Source of the DNA: Archivesica marissinica
Taxonomy: Eukaryota > Mollusca > Bivalvia > Venerida > Vesicomyidae
Assembly (NCBI GenBank): GCA_014843695.1
Contig: CM026404.1
Coordinates: 58,329,931-58,393,930, forward strand
Direction: 5' to 3'
Length of the DNA: 64,000 nt
Made by a program: the position numbers and the translations under genes. Positions within the stretch are counted from its first letter, which is position 1, and the number at the start of each line of letters is the position of its first letter. This document shows, in pieces, positions 23,934-34,416 of the stretch. Under the pieces are notes generated by a model, which worked only from the letters and a program-made list of their open reading frames with translations, did no database searches and was not told the DNA's origin.

Positions 23934-24317
23934 TAATGAGAGACATCGGTCAGTTACTGCCCCTGAATACTCCATAAAAGTAGATAGGTCCTATTAAGTG
24001 TTTTCCTCTGTTTTTATCGTTGTTTCCTTTGCACAATATGTTAGCAATTGTATTCTACTTTCGCATCTTATGATTATTAAGTTACTATATCTCGACAGAT
24101 CTCATACAGTATATGCAATGGGTACGTATTTGTAAAAGAATGTTATCAGTTAATTAACACGTTTTTTATAAACTCACAATTATCATACCGCAACATCTGG
24201 TTAGGGAACAACAGTAAAAACAAAGGATTCTAACTTAAAGGATCTATTCACATTTTGGAATAAATCAGTCTGTATATGCCAGCGGAGGTAATAGAAAATT
24301 AGAGATGTCTCTCATTG
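23934..24317 (-). mobile_element. 384-bp MITE between LINE and signal exon
   Basis: The ends are inverted repeats TAATGAGAGACAT and ATGTCTCTCATT. Its homologue is at 15,528-15,902. The LINE's truncated 5' end lies 5 bp from its left edge. Confidence 0.65.
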
Positions 24318-24343
24318 CGGAGAAGTATGTAACGTTAACTTAC

Positions 24344-24392
24344 CCACTACAGCGCATACTAATACTACGGAAAATATGCTGAAAATCTTCAT
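24344..24392 (-). CDS. Signal-peptide exon of a small secreted protein
   Basis: On the minus strand an ATG opens MKIFSIFSVVLVCAVV, a typical signal peptide, then one base of a Gly or Ala codon and the donor GTAAGT. Upstream on the same strand is a TATA-like TATATGAGATA about 100 nt before the ATG. The arrangement (signal exon ending in phase 1 with G) is the same as the first exon of the 12-cysteine gene at 32,254. The rest of the gene should lie to the left, where a MITE and a LINE have inserted. The only candidate downstream exon is at 20,699-20,772. Confidence 0.55.
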
Positions 24393-24591
24393 GTTTCTTT
24401 CTAGTTTTCAGACGACTCTAAATTTCGCTTATCGTTGAAGAAATAACTGCATGACATTTTCCCTGCTATATCTCATATACACAGACACGATTTAGGTTGA
24501 AATCCGTCTAGTTCTTATCTTTTATCTTGTCCTGATTGATCTGAATCCATAGTGATTTTGGTTGAAGGTTGTAAAACAACAAATAGATTTC

Positions 24592-24768
24592 CCCGCTCAG
24601 GCCGTGTCTCATATATATGAAAAAGTTGGCAGTTTCTTACGGAGGTTGGCGCACCCAAGTACTGGTTAACCGCTGGAGGCTGCCCAGGAAAGGTGTTGTT
24701 AGGTAAACTGCCCGCCGGCGATATAGCCCAAAATGGTGCTGAAAAACCCGAAATATAACATAACATAA
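24592..24768 (+). mobile_element. SINE family 2, headless
   Basis: It begins at the B box remnant (CCCCGCTCAGGCCGTGTCTC) and continues to AACCCGAAATATAACATAAC. Confidence 0.7.
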
Positions 24769-25299
24769 CAAATAGATTGTATGTATGTATGTATGAATGT
24801 TCTTTTAATGTCCTGTATTATAAAAAAGAATAGAGGGGGTGTCCTAGGATAGAGGTACGAGACCTTTGGTGGCTCATGGATAACAGTTCATGTGGTTCGT
24901 TGTATAAACCTGAAAACATTAATAAGTAAAGGTAGGAATTAATACATTTCAATTTGTTCTTTTGTATCATGAGTTTGTGAAGCTGTGGTCTTTGTAGCAA
25001 GAAATGAATGTTTTCTTTATTTCATGCAGGACAATAATTATTTGGAAGAAAATTAACAACGACCATGCACATGGAGTATGCGTGTTGGGGTGACTAGTGT
25101 ATACCTGGCACCCCCCACCCCCACAAACGCGTCGAATCCCTGTATGATAGATTGGTTGGTGTCCCTGCTTTATCTTAACGCATAGTCACGATGTTGGTGG
25201 AATCAAACTGTCCCGTCTTATCTTGTTGTAGCCTACTGTCCTATTCAATGCATGTATCGAACATACATCCAAATGTTGTTCTAATGTCGTACCGACATT

Positions 25300-25492
25300 T
25301 TAGTTTATACAAACTTAGTTTAGCTCGATTTCGAAACAAGTTCATACAATTTTTATTACAGATGGAATTCATCGACACGAGGAAGACAGAAAAGACAGTG
25401 TGGCTTTTAAATGCCTTACCCATGGGCACACTCGTAACGGCTACATCTGGGCGCGAACGCGTTACCACTGCGCTATCACGACTTCCATGAAC
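25300..25492 (-). mobile_element. SINE family 3, with internal deletions
   Basis: It contains TTTAGCTCGATTTCGAAAC, GATGGAATTCATCGACACGA and CACTGCGCTATCACGACTTC. Confidence 0.65.
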
Positions 25493-25596
25493 CATCTTAA
25501 GACACTGCGACTCTTCAACTGTTATTGGTCGATATATACTGTAGTTACCCATATAAAATAACAATACATATGGCTATGTACTAACTACTATTATAT

Positions 25597-26313
25597 ATTC
25601 TAACACGACCAGCTAATAACATACATACATAGTTTGAGAAGCCCGGATATGGTAAATCCCCTGAGAACATCAACTGATGCTCAAAACCACCCTCTTACTT
25701 TGAGTAACACTCATCCGTATTCATTCTACACACCTGTGTGGACAGAGCCAGATCGAACTTATTTTTTTACTAATCCTTAGTTTAGTTTAAGCTTTAAACA
25801 TTATTTATTTCTTCTGTTACATATATATTTATGTGTGTGGACAGAGCCAAATCAAACTTATTTTTATTCTAACACGACCCATCTAATAACATACATACTT
25901 GTAGAGTAAAATCTACCTCGGGTTATTCTGCGATATACCTACCTTGAACTATGCTGCGCGCGCACCGTGTTTTGGCTATTCCATTTATACAATGTGTGTA
26001 AAGTTTTATGAATGAAAGTCACGTGATGTTTGCAAATCCTACCGTGGGAATTCGCGGAAGTGAGCTATTTTTATAATCAGATAATCTCTTGTCCGTCTTG
26101 TTTTTCTGTTAAGTAACGTTTCAGTTACTATTCTGTACAGTTTTATTTGACAAAATAAATAAAATTATTGATCAGTTACAACTAAAATAACGTCATCACC
26201 CCTTACGCGGGAGGAAATTTCGAAAGCCAAATGCAGCGGCGTTAGAACGGCGTTTGAAGAAAATACTTCTTTGATTCTCGTCTAAAATTATTAGAAGTAA
26301 GTCGTGTTAGAAT
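25597..26313. mobile_element. MITE with ATTCTAACACGAC ends, plus inserted repeat
   Basis: The main copy runs 25,866-26,313 with ends ATTCTAACACGAC and GTCGTGTTAGAAT. A second left end at 25,597 is separated from it by a 235-bp repeat (25,631-25,865) also seen at 44,920-45,115. A second full copy is at 48,486-49,288. Confidence 0.7.
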
Positions 26314-26317
26314 CGAA

Positions 26318-26430
26318 ATAATAAGTATCAACCGTGGTATATCGCAGAATAACCCTCGTTTGTCGTTCTTATGTTTAAGAACTTCAAACTCGGGTTATTC
26401 TGTGATATACCACGGTTGATACTTATTATT
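26318..26430. repeat. Hairpin-forming inverted repeat
   Basis: Arms of about 39 bp (left AATAATAAGTATCAACCGTG, right CACGGTTGATACTTATTATT at its end) are separated by about 36 bp. Confidence 0.85.
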
Positions 26431-26570
26431 TCTTAATTATATGTGTAGTATGCATAGATGAGACTGAAATAAATAAATATGCATGGCAACTATCAAGGTC
26501 GCAAATTAAAAATAACCGACCAATCATAAATCACGACTCATATGTAATAGTCCAATAGTGCGGGTTTTTA

Positions 26571-26837
26571 CAGACGGATCTGTAGTCCAGTGGTAAAACG
26601 CTGGACTTGTAATCCAGGAATCTCAGGTTCGATCCCCGTCTAACCCTAATAAAATTAACAGTCGTTAAACCGAGGTCTCGTGTCGGTGCACGTAAAAGAA
26701 CCAGAGGAGACTGGAATGGGTATCTGTCCGTATCCGATATCATTACACTATCCTCCAAAATCTAAAATGACTAATCTCTTCAGGAGGTGTCGCTCATATG
26801 AGCAACCGGTAGCGACTATAAATAAACGTAAACACAC
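26571..26837 (+). mobile_element. SINE family 1
   Basis: Near-complete copy with small deletions in the core; the head is CAGACGGATCTGTAGTCCAG. Confidence 0.8.
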
Positions 26838-27094
26838 ATCAAATTATGATATTTTGCTATCAACTCATTACATTATCTCGTTACTTTTGGGTAATGCACA
26901 CATGCAAAAAGGTAAATCAATCAGCGGTCCCTAGACGCACCACCCGGCAGTACACTATGACCCATGCAACATTTAAACAAATATCTTAATATGTCACAAG
27001 CATTACATTTTACTCTCAATACACGATACTGCTCCATGGGGTATGGTCCGTTTCACACACAGTTGGTACGCCCGGGAAGTACACCACTCCTTTA

Positions 27095-27327
27095 GCTTAT
27101 ACAAATTTATTTCAGCTCGATTGCGAAACAAGTTCTTACTTAGTTCTAACTTATTAATCACTCGCGAGACCTCATTCCTGGTGGAATCCATCGCCACGAG
27201 GGAGAGAGAAGAGGAAACGTGGAATTTAACTGCCTTGCCTAAGGACACACTCGTAACGGCTCCAGCGGGGCTCGAATTCCGGTCCTGAAGCTAACGCGCA
27301 TCCACTGCGCTATCACGACTTCCACAA
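27095..27327 (-). mobile_element. SINE family 3
   Basis: Near-complete: TATTTCAGCTCGATTGCGAA, GCCTTGCCTAAGGACACA, GGGGCTCGAATTCC and GCGCTATCACGACTTCCA. Confidence 0.8.
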
Positions 27328-27413
27328 CGCCACTCCTTTGGCCGGTATATTATAGTAGGGCAATGTTTTACTGTATTGAGCATTCTGGCTTTATGCACAC
27401 GAGTCAAACATAG

Positions 27414-27779
27414 TTCTTTTCTCTATTAAAAATCAATATTGGGTGTGAGTTCCAGGAATTGTTGAATATTGATGCCGAGTTAGCTATCTGTGATCCAAAC
27501 ACTTTTGATTGGAATGCACCGGCTAGTGAAATGCTAACTCAACTCAGGAATGATTGTGACGAGCAGGATGAACCAGAAGGCGAGGAGCATGAACCTGTTG
27601 AAGAAGTCATCAGTATGACTGAAGCTCATGTTATATTGGATAAGTTGAAAGTGTTGGCTTTAAATAAGGGACAAGACAAGTGGCTGGATAACATCATGAA
27701 CTTACAGGAATTGTTTGTCAGCTGCCGAGCTGAGATGGAATGTAAGCAAGGAAAGATCACTGATTTCTTTAATAAATAA
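27414..27779 (+). pseudogene. Tigger/pogo-like transposase, C-terminal remnant
   Basis: The open frame encodes an acidic linker (EQDEPEGEEHEPVEEV) and a C-terminus ending KQGKITDFFNK. The Q-x-x-I-x-x-FF motif is the PCNA-binding (PIP) box found at the end of pogo/Tigger transposases. The DDE catalytic part is absent upstream. The matching terminal repeat lies 280 bp downstream. An AG at 27,454-27,455 could act as an acceptor, so a co-opted exon is possible but not supported. Confidence 0.65.
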
Positions 27780-28063
27780 ACGTTGCAAATATGGATTAAT
27801 AGAAAAATACAAGCAAATATTACTATAAAAAGTTTTCTTTATTTTATGATGACATATATACATGACATATATGCAACATATATACATGTATATGATGTTG
27901 ATATCAATATAGACACTGTAGTGTCCACCCAAACAAAAGTCTAGTACATGTCTCCGACTCTGGGAAATTGTCCGTTCAGTCACTTTGTATTAAGAGACCG
28001 TGTCATTAAGAGACCGCTTTTGTCCATTCCCTTGGGCGGTCTCTTAATACAAGTTTGACTGTA
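27780..28063 (+). mobile_element. Tigger-like element 3' end with terminal repeat
   Basis: It contains repeated TTAAGAGACCG blocks and ends ACAAGTTTGACTGTA, the same terminal motif as the small MITEs (CAGTCAAACCTGT type), next to TA. Confidence 0.65.
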
Positions 28064-28224
28064 GTTTAATAAATTAATAGTTATTATTTAACCCGGAATA
28101 ATATGATAACTGTGTGGAAGCCTTAAAAGTGGAGCCTGGTGACATAACTTGGATTAACAAAATGGCAGGGCATAACTTTCAACATTCGGAAAGGTTTTGT
28201 TTTGTTCTGTTTGTTTTGTGTTGG

Positions 28225-28445
28225 GGTCTAAAGTTGTACCAATAGCTTAGGTCATATGGCGACTCTCCATGTATTATTGGTGGAGGAAGAACCATAGATC
28301 CCTTCTGACCAGTATTTCAGATACAGACTGGTACCCCGATAGAACCACCAACCTTCCACAAGCCAGCTGGATAGCTTCCTCACCTGAAATGATTCGATAG
28401 CTCCAGAGGAATTCGAACTTACTGACGGAGATCCACAAAAACATT
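28225..28445 (-). mobile_element. SINE family 6
   Basis: It contains GTATTATTGGTGGAGGAAGA, CAAGCCAGCTGGATAGCTTC and GAGGAATTCGAACT. Confidence 0.55.
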
Positions 28446-28489
28446 TGACTTCTACAAACATTGTTCTTAAAGCTTTCGATCAACATCAG

Positions 28490-28810
28490 GCCTTGGAGAA
28501 AATGCAGACGACATTGTAGCGAATGCGCTCATTAAATGCATGGGAGGCGAGTCATATTATATAATGGGATCCTTTTCCTTTGTCAGCAGATGACAGTATG
28601 CTGCTGCTGCTGCTGAGAATGAGAAATTGCTGTACATGTACTTCACTTCTACTTCTTTTGATGTGTGAACGGGCAATGTGTAATCAAAGAGGTCAGCCGG
28701 TATTGATAGTGTCGAGCAAGTTATTATGAACATGTACAAGGTTGCAGAGGATTGCCAATTTGGAGGGTTACGTGATGAACTACTATTAATAAGAGACAGA
28801 ATCAGTGTAG
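28490..28810 (+). pseudogene. Gypsy-type gag remnant
   Basis: The frame-broken translation contains ALIKCMGGESYYIMGS and later MYKVAEDCQFGGLRDELLL followed by IRDRISV, matching the conserved CxFG..(L)RDRIV region of Gypsy (K02A2.6-like) gag polyproteins. Several stops lie between. No LTR was seen. Confidence 0.55.
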
Positions 28811-28829
28811 ACTATATACCATCAATTAA

Positions 28830-29028
28830 TATTCGTCTTTCAGATGGGACTTTAAACCGAGGTCTCGTGTCGGTGCTGTACACCGTGCACGTAAAAGAAC
28901 CAGAAGAGACTCTGGAATGGGTCTCTGTCTGTATCATTGCACTATCCTCCAAAAATCATAAATGACTAATCTCTTCGGGAGGCGTCGCTCATATGGGCAA
29001 CCGTTAGCGACTATAAATAAACGTAAAG
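28830..29028 (+). mobile_element. SINE family 1, 5'-truncated
   Basis: It starts within the core at TCTTTCAGATGGGAC and runs to the tail. Confidence 0.75.
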
Positions 29029-29330
29029 CACACACACATATTTGTTTTTAAGAGTACACACACTTTATGTTACATTGTCATAACACGTTATGTGTACACC
29101 TCATTCTGAGAATACCAAACACAGAATATAACAGCGGTTGTCTAACAGAGACAGGTGGACAGTACAGACATGCAAACGTAGCAAAACTAATAATTATGTC
29201 ATCTCACCACTTTGACTGTGTGGGAGAGACATATTATAATAGTATAATAGCTTTTGCTAATATATGTTCAACTGTTTTATTTGTTTCATTTATTCGACGC
29301 ACACAGTCAACTTTTGGATTTATGAACACA

Positions 29331-29514
29331 TTTTGCATCACATTGGGGGTTTATTATAGGCCTATATCGCATGCATTTTGCATCACATTGGGGGTTTATT
29401 ATAGGCCTATATCGCATGCATTTTGCATCACATTGGAGGTTTATTATAGGCCTATATCGCATGCATTTTGCATCACATTGGGGGTTTATTATAGGCCTAT
29501 ATCGCATGCATTTT
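29331..29514. repeat. 45-bp tandem repeat, four copies
   Basis: The unit contains GCATTTTGCATCACATTGGG and ATAGGCCTATATCGCAT. It is in frame in both directions, so short repeat peptides appear. Confidence 0.92.
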
Positions 29515-29597
29515 TTCATTTGTAATAATAATAAATGTATAACATGCCTGTACATAGATAGAACTGGGAAAAGAGAAAAATGAGACAACACATACTT

Positions 29598-29857
29598 CTC
29601 CGTGGCCCAGTGGTTAAGGCGTCCGCCTACGGAGCGGGGTGTCGAAGGTTCGAATCTCGTCAGGGGTTCGTTCTGATATGGCCGGTTGGTGAGCCGCCAT
29701 CTAGTTAAATAATGGTTACCGATTGCCTACCAGCCTGGCGTCTGGCATACAAGCATAGGATTCGGGAAGTACTGATGTTCGTAAAAAGAGGTGTATCATA
29801 AGTCAGAAATGGCTGGCCCTTTAAATAGGGGTGACACTAAAATAAACAAACACTTTA
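29598..29857 (+). mobile_element. tRNA-derived SINE, family 4
   Basis: The head is CTCCGTGGCCCAGTGGTTAA with B box GGTTCGAATCTC. The body includes GGCCGGTTGGTGAGCCGC and TTTAAATAGGGGTGACAC. Other copies are on the minus strand at 46,415-46,668 and 58,720-58,980. Confidence 0.75.
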
Positions 29858-29883
29858 CATGGTATTTAAATGCACTAGAATGG

Positions 29884-29889
29884 TTTATT
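29884..29889 (-). terminator. Polyadenylation signal for the 12-cysteine gene
   Basis: AATAAA on the minus strand, about 85 nt past the stop codon at 29,974. Confidence 0.5.
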
Positions 29890-29973
29890 TCATTTGACGA
29901 ATGTATGATACAATAAAATCGACAATTGCCACCGGCTCCGGATGATGCGACTGGCAATGCATTGTCAAGTTAT

Positions 29974-30080
29974 TTATAGATCTACGCATTCGCATGTCCC
30001 ATCCACGCAATGTACAGACTCACTGCCCTTACAGTGCATTTGATGAGATGAGGGGCAAAAGTCGCCAGACCGCACGCAAG
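29974..30080 (-). CDS. 12-cysteine gene exon 3 (second Cys repeat)
   Basis: It follows the acceptor GTTTTGTTTCAG and reads ACVRSGDFCPSSHQMHC on to CECVDL and TAA. Confidence 0.7.
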
Positions 30081-32254
30081 CTGAAACAAAACAATATTTC
30101 ACTGACTATTTAATATTGCAAAATATTCATAAATTGACATTGAAAACTCTTCAGAAGCATCAACATATAAATGTGTTTTAAAAGGTTTGCTACTCGTCAT
30201 TGCCTCACAGTCGATACACCAACTGTTGTTCACAGGTTCTGCACGTGTACTGTGCTCACGTTCAGTTTCATGAATTATCGCGAGTTACACGTGATAATCC
30301 CGTGCATGCTCTCTCTTATACAAGTACAGTCAAACCTGTGCTAAAGGCCACCTCCGAAAAAAGGCCGCATATGAAAAACCTGTCTCTAAAGACCACCATT
30401 TTTCTCTCCTGTCGAGCCATTTTCAATGCATTTTAACCCTCTATTGAGAGGCCACCTTGCCAACAAAGGCCACTTTTTTACTTTCCCGAGGGTGGCCTTT
30501 ATAGACAGGTCTGACTGTACATTGTAAATACGAGTAGGTATGAACACATTTAACATGTTCGACCTTTAAATTTACTGTAATCTCTCAAAATAATCTATCC
30601 CTGGAACATGATTTCAAAATATGTGTTATCTATCAAACAATGCATACCAACACCATGGCCCAAACTAGGAACGCACGTGCACAACTCATCTGTGCAACCA
30701 ATCACATGGTTAGAATCTGTGCAGACCATATCAATACATCTGCTAAGATCACCATGGATACACGATGACGAATATGCGAAAGCTGAAAACAAGAGAGTGT
30801 TTTATTTAATGTTTTCCAAATATATATAAAACATAATCAGTGAAATGTTACCGCCTCCGTGGTCGGGTGGTTACGGTCGCTGACTTGTATACCACTGTAA
30901 CCGACCATCTCTGATGGTCACGGGTTCGAGCCCCGCTCAGACCGTGTTTCATCTATATGAAAAAGTTGGCAGTTTCTTACGGAGGTTGGTGCACCAAGTA
31001 CTGGTTAACCGCTGGAGCCTGCATACATGTTACCGCCTCCGTGGTCGAGTGGTTAAGGTCGCTGACTTGTATACAACTGTAACCGATCATCTCTGATGGT
31101 CACAGGTTCGAGCCCCGCTCAGACCGTGTTTCATTTATATGAAAAAGGTTGGGTGCACCAAGTACTGGTTAAACGCTGGAACCTGCCCAGGAAAGGTGTT
31201 GTTAGGTAAACTGCCGTCGTTCAAATGGGAAACCGGTAACGACGTTAAATAAACTTAAATTAAAAAAAAATGTTATTCCATCGGTTGAAAGCAGTGGCAT
31301 AACACATGCTATTTCTCACTGCTTGGTACGTGTGGTACCTGGCTACTGCAACTTGAGATGTTGTCAACGCGAACGTTTTCGAAATCGATTGATTGTACAG
31401 GGCGGGTAGTTTGCATTGGGTTGCACATGTCGGGTAGTTCGCATTGGGTTGTACAGGGCGGGTAGTTCGCATTGGGTTGCATTGGGCGGATAGGTCGCAT
31501 TGGGTTACACTGTGTGTGTAGTTCGCATTGGGTTGTACAGGGCGGGTAGTTCGCATTGGGTTGTACAGGGCGGGTAGTTCGCATTGGGTTACACTGTGTG
31601 TGTAGTTCGCATTGGGTTGTACAGGGCGGGTAGTTCGCATTGGGTTGTACAGGGCGGGTAGTTCGCATTGGGTTGCATTGGGCGGGTAGGTCGCATTGGG
31701 TTACACTATGTGTGTAGTTCGCATTGGGTTGTACAGGGCGGGTAGTTCGCATTGGGTTGTACAGGGCGGGTAGTTCGCATTGGGTTGCATTGGGCGGGTA
31801 GGTCGCATTGGGTTACACTGTGTGTAGTTCGCATTGGGTTGCACTGGGCGGGTAGATAGCAATGGGTTGCACTGGGCGGGTAGTTCGCATTGGGTTGCAC
31901 TGGGCGGGTAGCTTACATTGGGTTACATTGGGCGGGTAGTTCGCATTGTGTTGTACAGGACGGGTAGTTTGCATTGGGTTGCACATGGCGGGTAGTTCGC
32001 ATTGGGTTGTACAGGGCGGGTAGTTTACATTGGGTTGCACATGGCGGGTAGTTCGCATTGGGTTACACTGGGCGGGTAGTTCGCATTGGGTTGTATTGGG
32101 CGGGTAATTCGCATTGGTTTGCACTGGGTGGGTAGATATGTCTTAACAAGCTTTCCTTAAACCAGTATGAAATATGTTTTCTAACAAAATGAAATATTCA
32201 CAACATACCCAGAGTGACAGCAATTACATTGCTAAATAATAAGAGTCCCCTCAT
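29974..32254 (-). CDS. Secreted 12-cysteine peptide, cvSI-like protease inhibitor candidate
   Basis: Three minus-strand exons join in frame: 32,254-32,209, 30,782-30,648 and 30,080-29,974. Both introns are phase 1 with GT-AG ends. The 95-residue product has a signal peptide (MRGLLLFSNVIAVTLA) and two six-cysteine repeats, one per exon. Repeat 1 is C-x7-C-x4-C-x8-C-x4-C-x-C, with CTDSNHVIGCTDELCTC. Repeat 2 is C-x6-C-x7-C-x7-C-x4-C-x-C, with CKGSESVHCVDGTCEC. A secreted protein of about 75 residues with 12 cysteines in two repeats resembles the bivalve slow-tight subtilisin inhibitors cvSI-1 and cvSI-2 (MEROPS I84). That link is from memory of the family and not proven. Other small Cys-rich families, such as antimicrobial peptides, remain possible. 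The exon structure itself is convincing. Confidence 0.7.
30325..30519. mobile_element. Tigger/pogo-like MITE in intron 2 of the 12-cysteine gene
   Basis: The ends are TACAGTCAAACCTGT and ACAGGTCTGACTGTA. The inside has GGCCACCT-type subrepeats. TA flanks fit a Tc1/mariner-superfamily target. Confidence 0.7.
30648..30782 (-). CDS. 12-cysteine gene exon 2 (first Cys repeat)
   Basis: It follows the acceptor CTCTTGTTTTCAG and encodes SSCIHGDLSRCIDMVC and on to LCTCVPSLGHGV. The donor is GTATGC. The frame stays open past the donor to a stop at 30,595, an alternative one-domain ending. Confidence 0.68.
30850..31250 (+). mobile_element. Two SINE family 2 copies in tandem
   Basis: 30,850-31,022 and 31,029-31,250 both start CCGCCTCCGTGGTCG; the first is truncated at GCTGGAGCCTGC. 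They lie in intron 1 of the 12-cysteine gene, in opposite orientation to it. Confidence 0.75.
31393..32137. repeat. 28-bp minisatellite, about 26 copies
   Basis: The unit contains GGGCGGGTAGTTCGCATTGG followed by GTTGTACA, with variant units carrying ACACTGTGTGTG every three to four units. It occupies intron 1 of the 12-cysteine gene, starting about 70 nt after its donor. Confidence 0.94.
32209..32254 (-). CDS. 12-cysteine gene exon 1 (signal peptide)
   Basis: Fifteen codons from ATG plus one base, then the donor GTATGT. Confidence 0.7.
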
Positions 32255-32464
32255 AGTGTTGTCTGCTAGTCTAATGTGGATCCAAGGCCGTATTTATTTA
32301 CAGATAAGATAGCGAAATCGTGACAAGCTATATACTTGTTGAACCAATATCACACTGGAGCCAGTCACACACATTTTAAAAATATCGAATATTTATGATT
32401 GCTTTTGAGTTGCTATGCTTATGTATCGTCGTCCGCTTGTTAATATATTAATTAGTCATTTTAT

Positions 32465-32640
32465 TTTGTGGAGGATTGTGCATGATACAGAAGACGCCCC
32501 AATTCCAGAAGCATCCCTGGTTCTTTTACATGCCCTGTGTACAACACCAAGACATGAGACCTTGGTTTATTGTCCCATCTGAATGATTGCTAATATTATT
32601 AAGGTCAGGCGGGAGATCGCAGTCCAGCGTACTTGTTAAC
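32465..32640 (-). mobile_element. SINE family 1, strongly diverged
   Basis: GTGGAGGATTGTGCATGATA, TTTATTGTCCCATCTGAATG and TCAGGCGGGAGATCGCAGTC keep the family order with large differences. Confidence 0.55.
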
Positions 32641-33590
32641 CTATGGACAAGTGGCACGTCGCCTGGATATATAGTACATGTATTTAATACATATAACACA
32701 ATAAATGTTCATAGCACTTTCAAACTGATAGCCTGTTCATTTCATAGCCTGTTCATTTCTTAGCTTGTTCATTTCTATTAGATGTACATTTTGTATATAC
32801 AGTATGGGAGTCAATTTATTCATAGAGACTTCAATTTCATAACTAATAAGTAACTGTTTTCATCCTTACTAAATTTCGATGAGTTTATACATTTAGAATT
32901 TTGTATTCGTTGCAATGAAGCGTATCAAATATTTTTATATCTTTACACAGATAATTACTGTCATTCACGCTACATAATTATTATACAAACAGCTAGATTG
33001 CTAGACTTCGTAATATGATGACAGGGGATTAGTGTCAGATTAGTTTAAACAGTAATTATTTGTTCTGTTACATATGTGTGTACATCATAAAAGTGTCGGA
33101 CTAGGACCAAGCATCTTGCCACAAATATAATGTTACATACTCGTATGTGTGTACATCATAAAAGTGTCGGCAAGCAACTTGTCACAAAGGGCATTCTTCG
33201 TCCATTAAAATTCAAAATTCATCCATTGGCTGCCCAATCTGGGTAGGTGTGTGTTCGAACTGCGCATGTGCAGATCTAACCAGAGCTAGTTGAAATACCC
33301 AAGATTCTGGAGAAATTTTGATTAATCCAGAATCCTGAAACTGACTAAATAAATAAAAATTAAACTGTTCGTAAATTTAAATTGTGAATTGGACATTTTT
33401 AGTTATAGCCCGACCCTGCCCCGGTACCGCACGCCGAGCAAGTTTCCAAAAACTACACGACAAACTAAACACACGTACAAGATAATTCTGAAACTGACTA
33501 AAACCGACAAGGAGGTCGGGTCGGCAAGACTATGAAGCAAATAGATCTGACTTAAGCTCTGTAATTTGGAACAGCCTTCTTTCTTTCTTT
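32641..33590. other. Unassigned intergenic stretch
   Basis: It holds a short direct duplication (33,068-33,188, sharing TGTACATCATAAAAGTGTCG) and AT-rich sequence. No exon was recognised. Confidence 0.4.
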
Positions 33591-33790
33591 TAGACTTTAT
33601 TTCTTTTACTACGATTATACAATGAAGCAAGTTTTAACAACTACTCTCATTGGCGCTGATGAAAGGGTAAATGTGGTCAGAAAACCCACATGTCCGATCT
33701 GGCGAACATCGTACAATCTCACATACTTCCCGGTCCGAGACCCTGGTTGCATTTGTGAGAAGCGAGCGCGCTAACCACTGCGCTAATCGA
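33590..33790 (-). mobile_element. SINE family 5
   Basis: It contains GAAGCGAGCGCGCTAACCAC, CATACTTCCCGGTCCGAG and TGAAAGGGTAAATGTGGTCA. Confidence 0.6.
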
Positions 33791-33799
33791 ATAACCTTG

Positions 33800-34260
33800 A
33801 TAAATTGAATGCAAAAGATGGATGTTAAGTCTGTTAAGAAAAATATACCAGTGAAAAAACAGAGTGTATTGGTGAAAAGACAGAAATGGATGGATAAAAG
33901 GTGTATGGAAGTGGTCAGAAAGAAACACTAGGCATGGAACAATTACTTGCATACTCAAGATGGACGGGACTATGAGAAATAGTGTGCTGCATAGAATTAT
34001 TGTATGAAGGAAACTTGCTTTTCAAAACGACGGTTTCAGAAAGAAGTTGCCCAAATCATGTAGACAAATCCCAAGGAATTCTGGGGATACCTAAGACAAA
34101 AACAATTTTTTCAGTTGTAGTGTGTGATTTTAAAAATGAAAATGATATATTGATACAAGACGATGGCAGTAAAGGTAATTTACTGAATACTTTGTTCGCG
34201 TCAGTATTTGTTGATGACCCCCTTGGACGACTACCTATATGTTATCTAAAAGGGAGATAC
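33800..34260 (+). pseudogene. LINE linker/RT remnant
   Basis: Broken frames give KRQKWMDKRCMEVVRKKH, NPKEFWGYLRQKQ and LLNTLFASVFVDD, matching the region between endonuclease and reverse transcriptase of Jockey/CR1-type LINEs. Multiple frameshifts are present. Confidence 0.55.
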
Positions 34261-34416
34261 AATGATAAAATTAACAGTATACACTAAACACATGAATTCC
34301 CCGAACATTTCTAGACAGACCGACCGACCGACCGACCGGCAGGTATTTAAATTATTCCTTGCCTCTTCTCTTTCCATCATGGCGATGAATTCCACAAGGA
34401 ACAACTGAATTAGGTT

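Noticed and set aside
31260..32124. Proline/asparagine-rich minus-strand frames
   Set aside because: They result from the 28-bp minisatellite inside intron 1 of the 12-cysteine gene.
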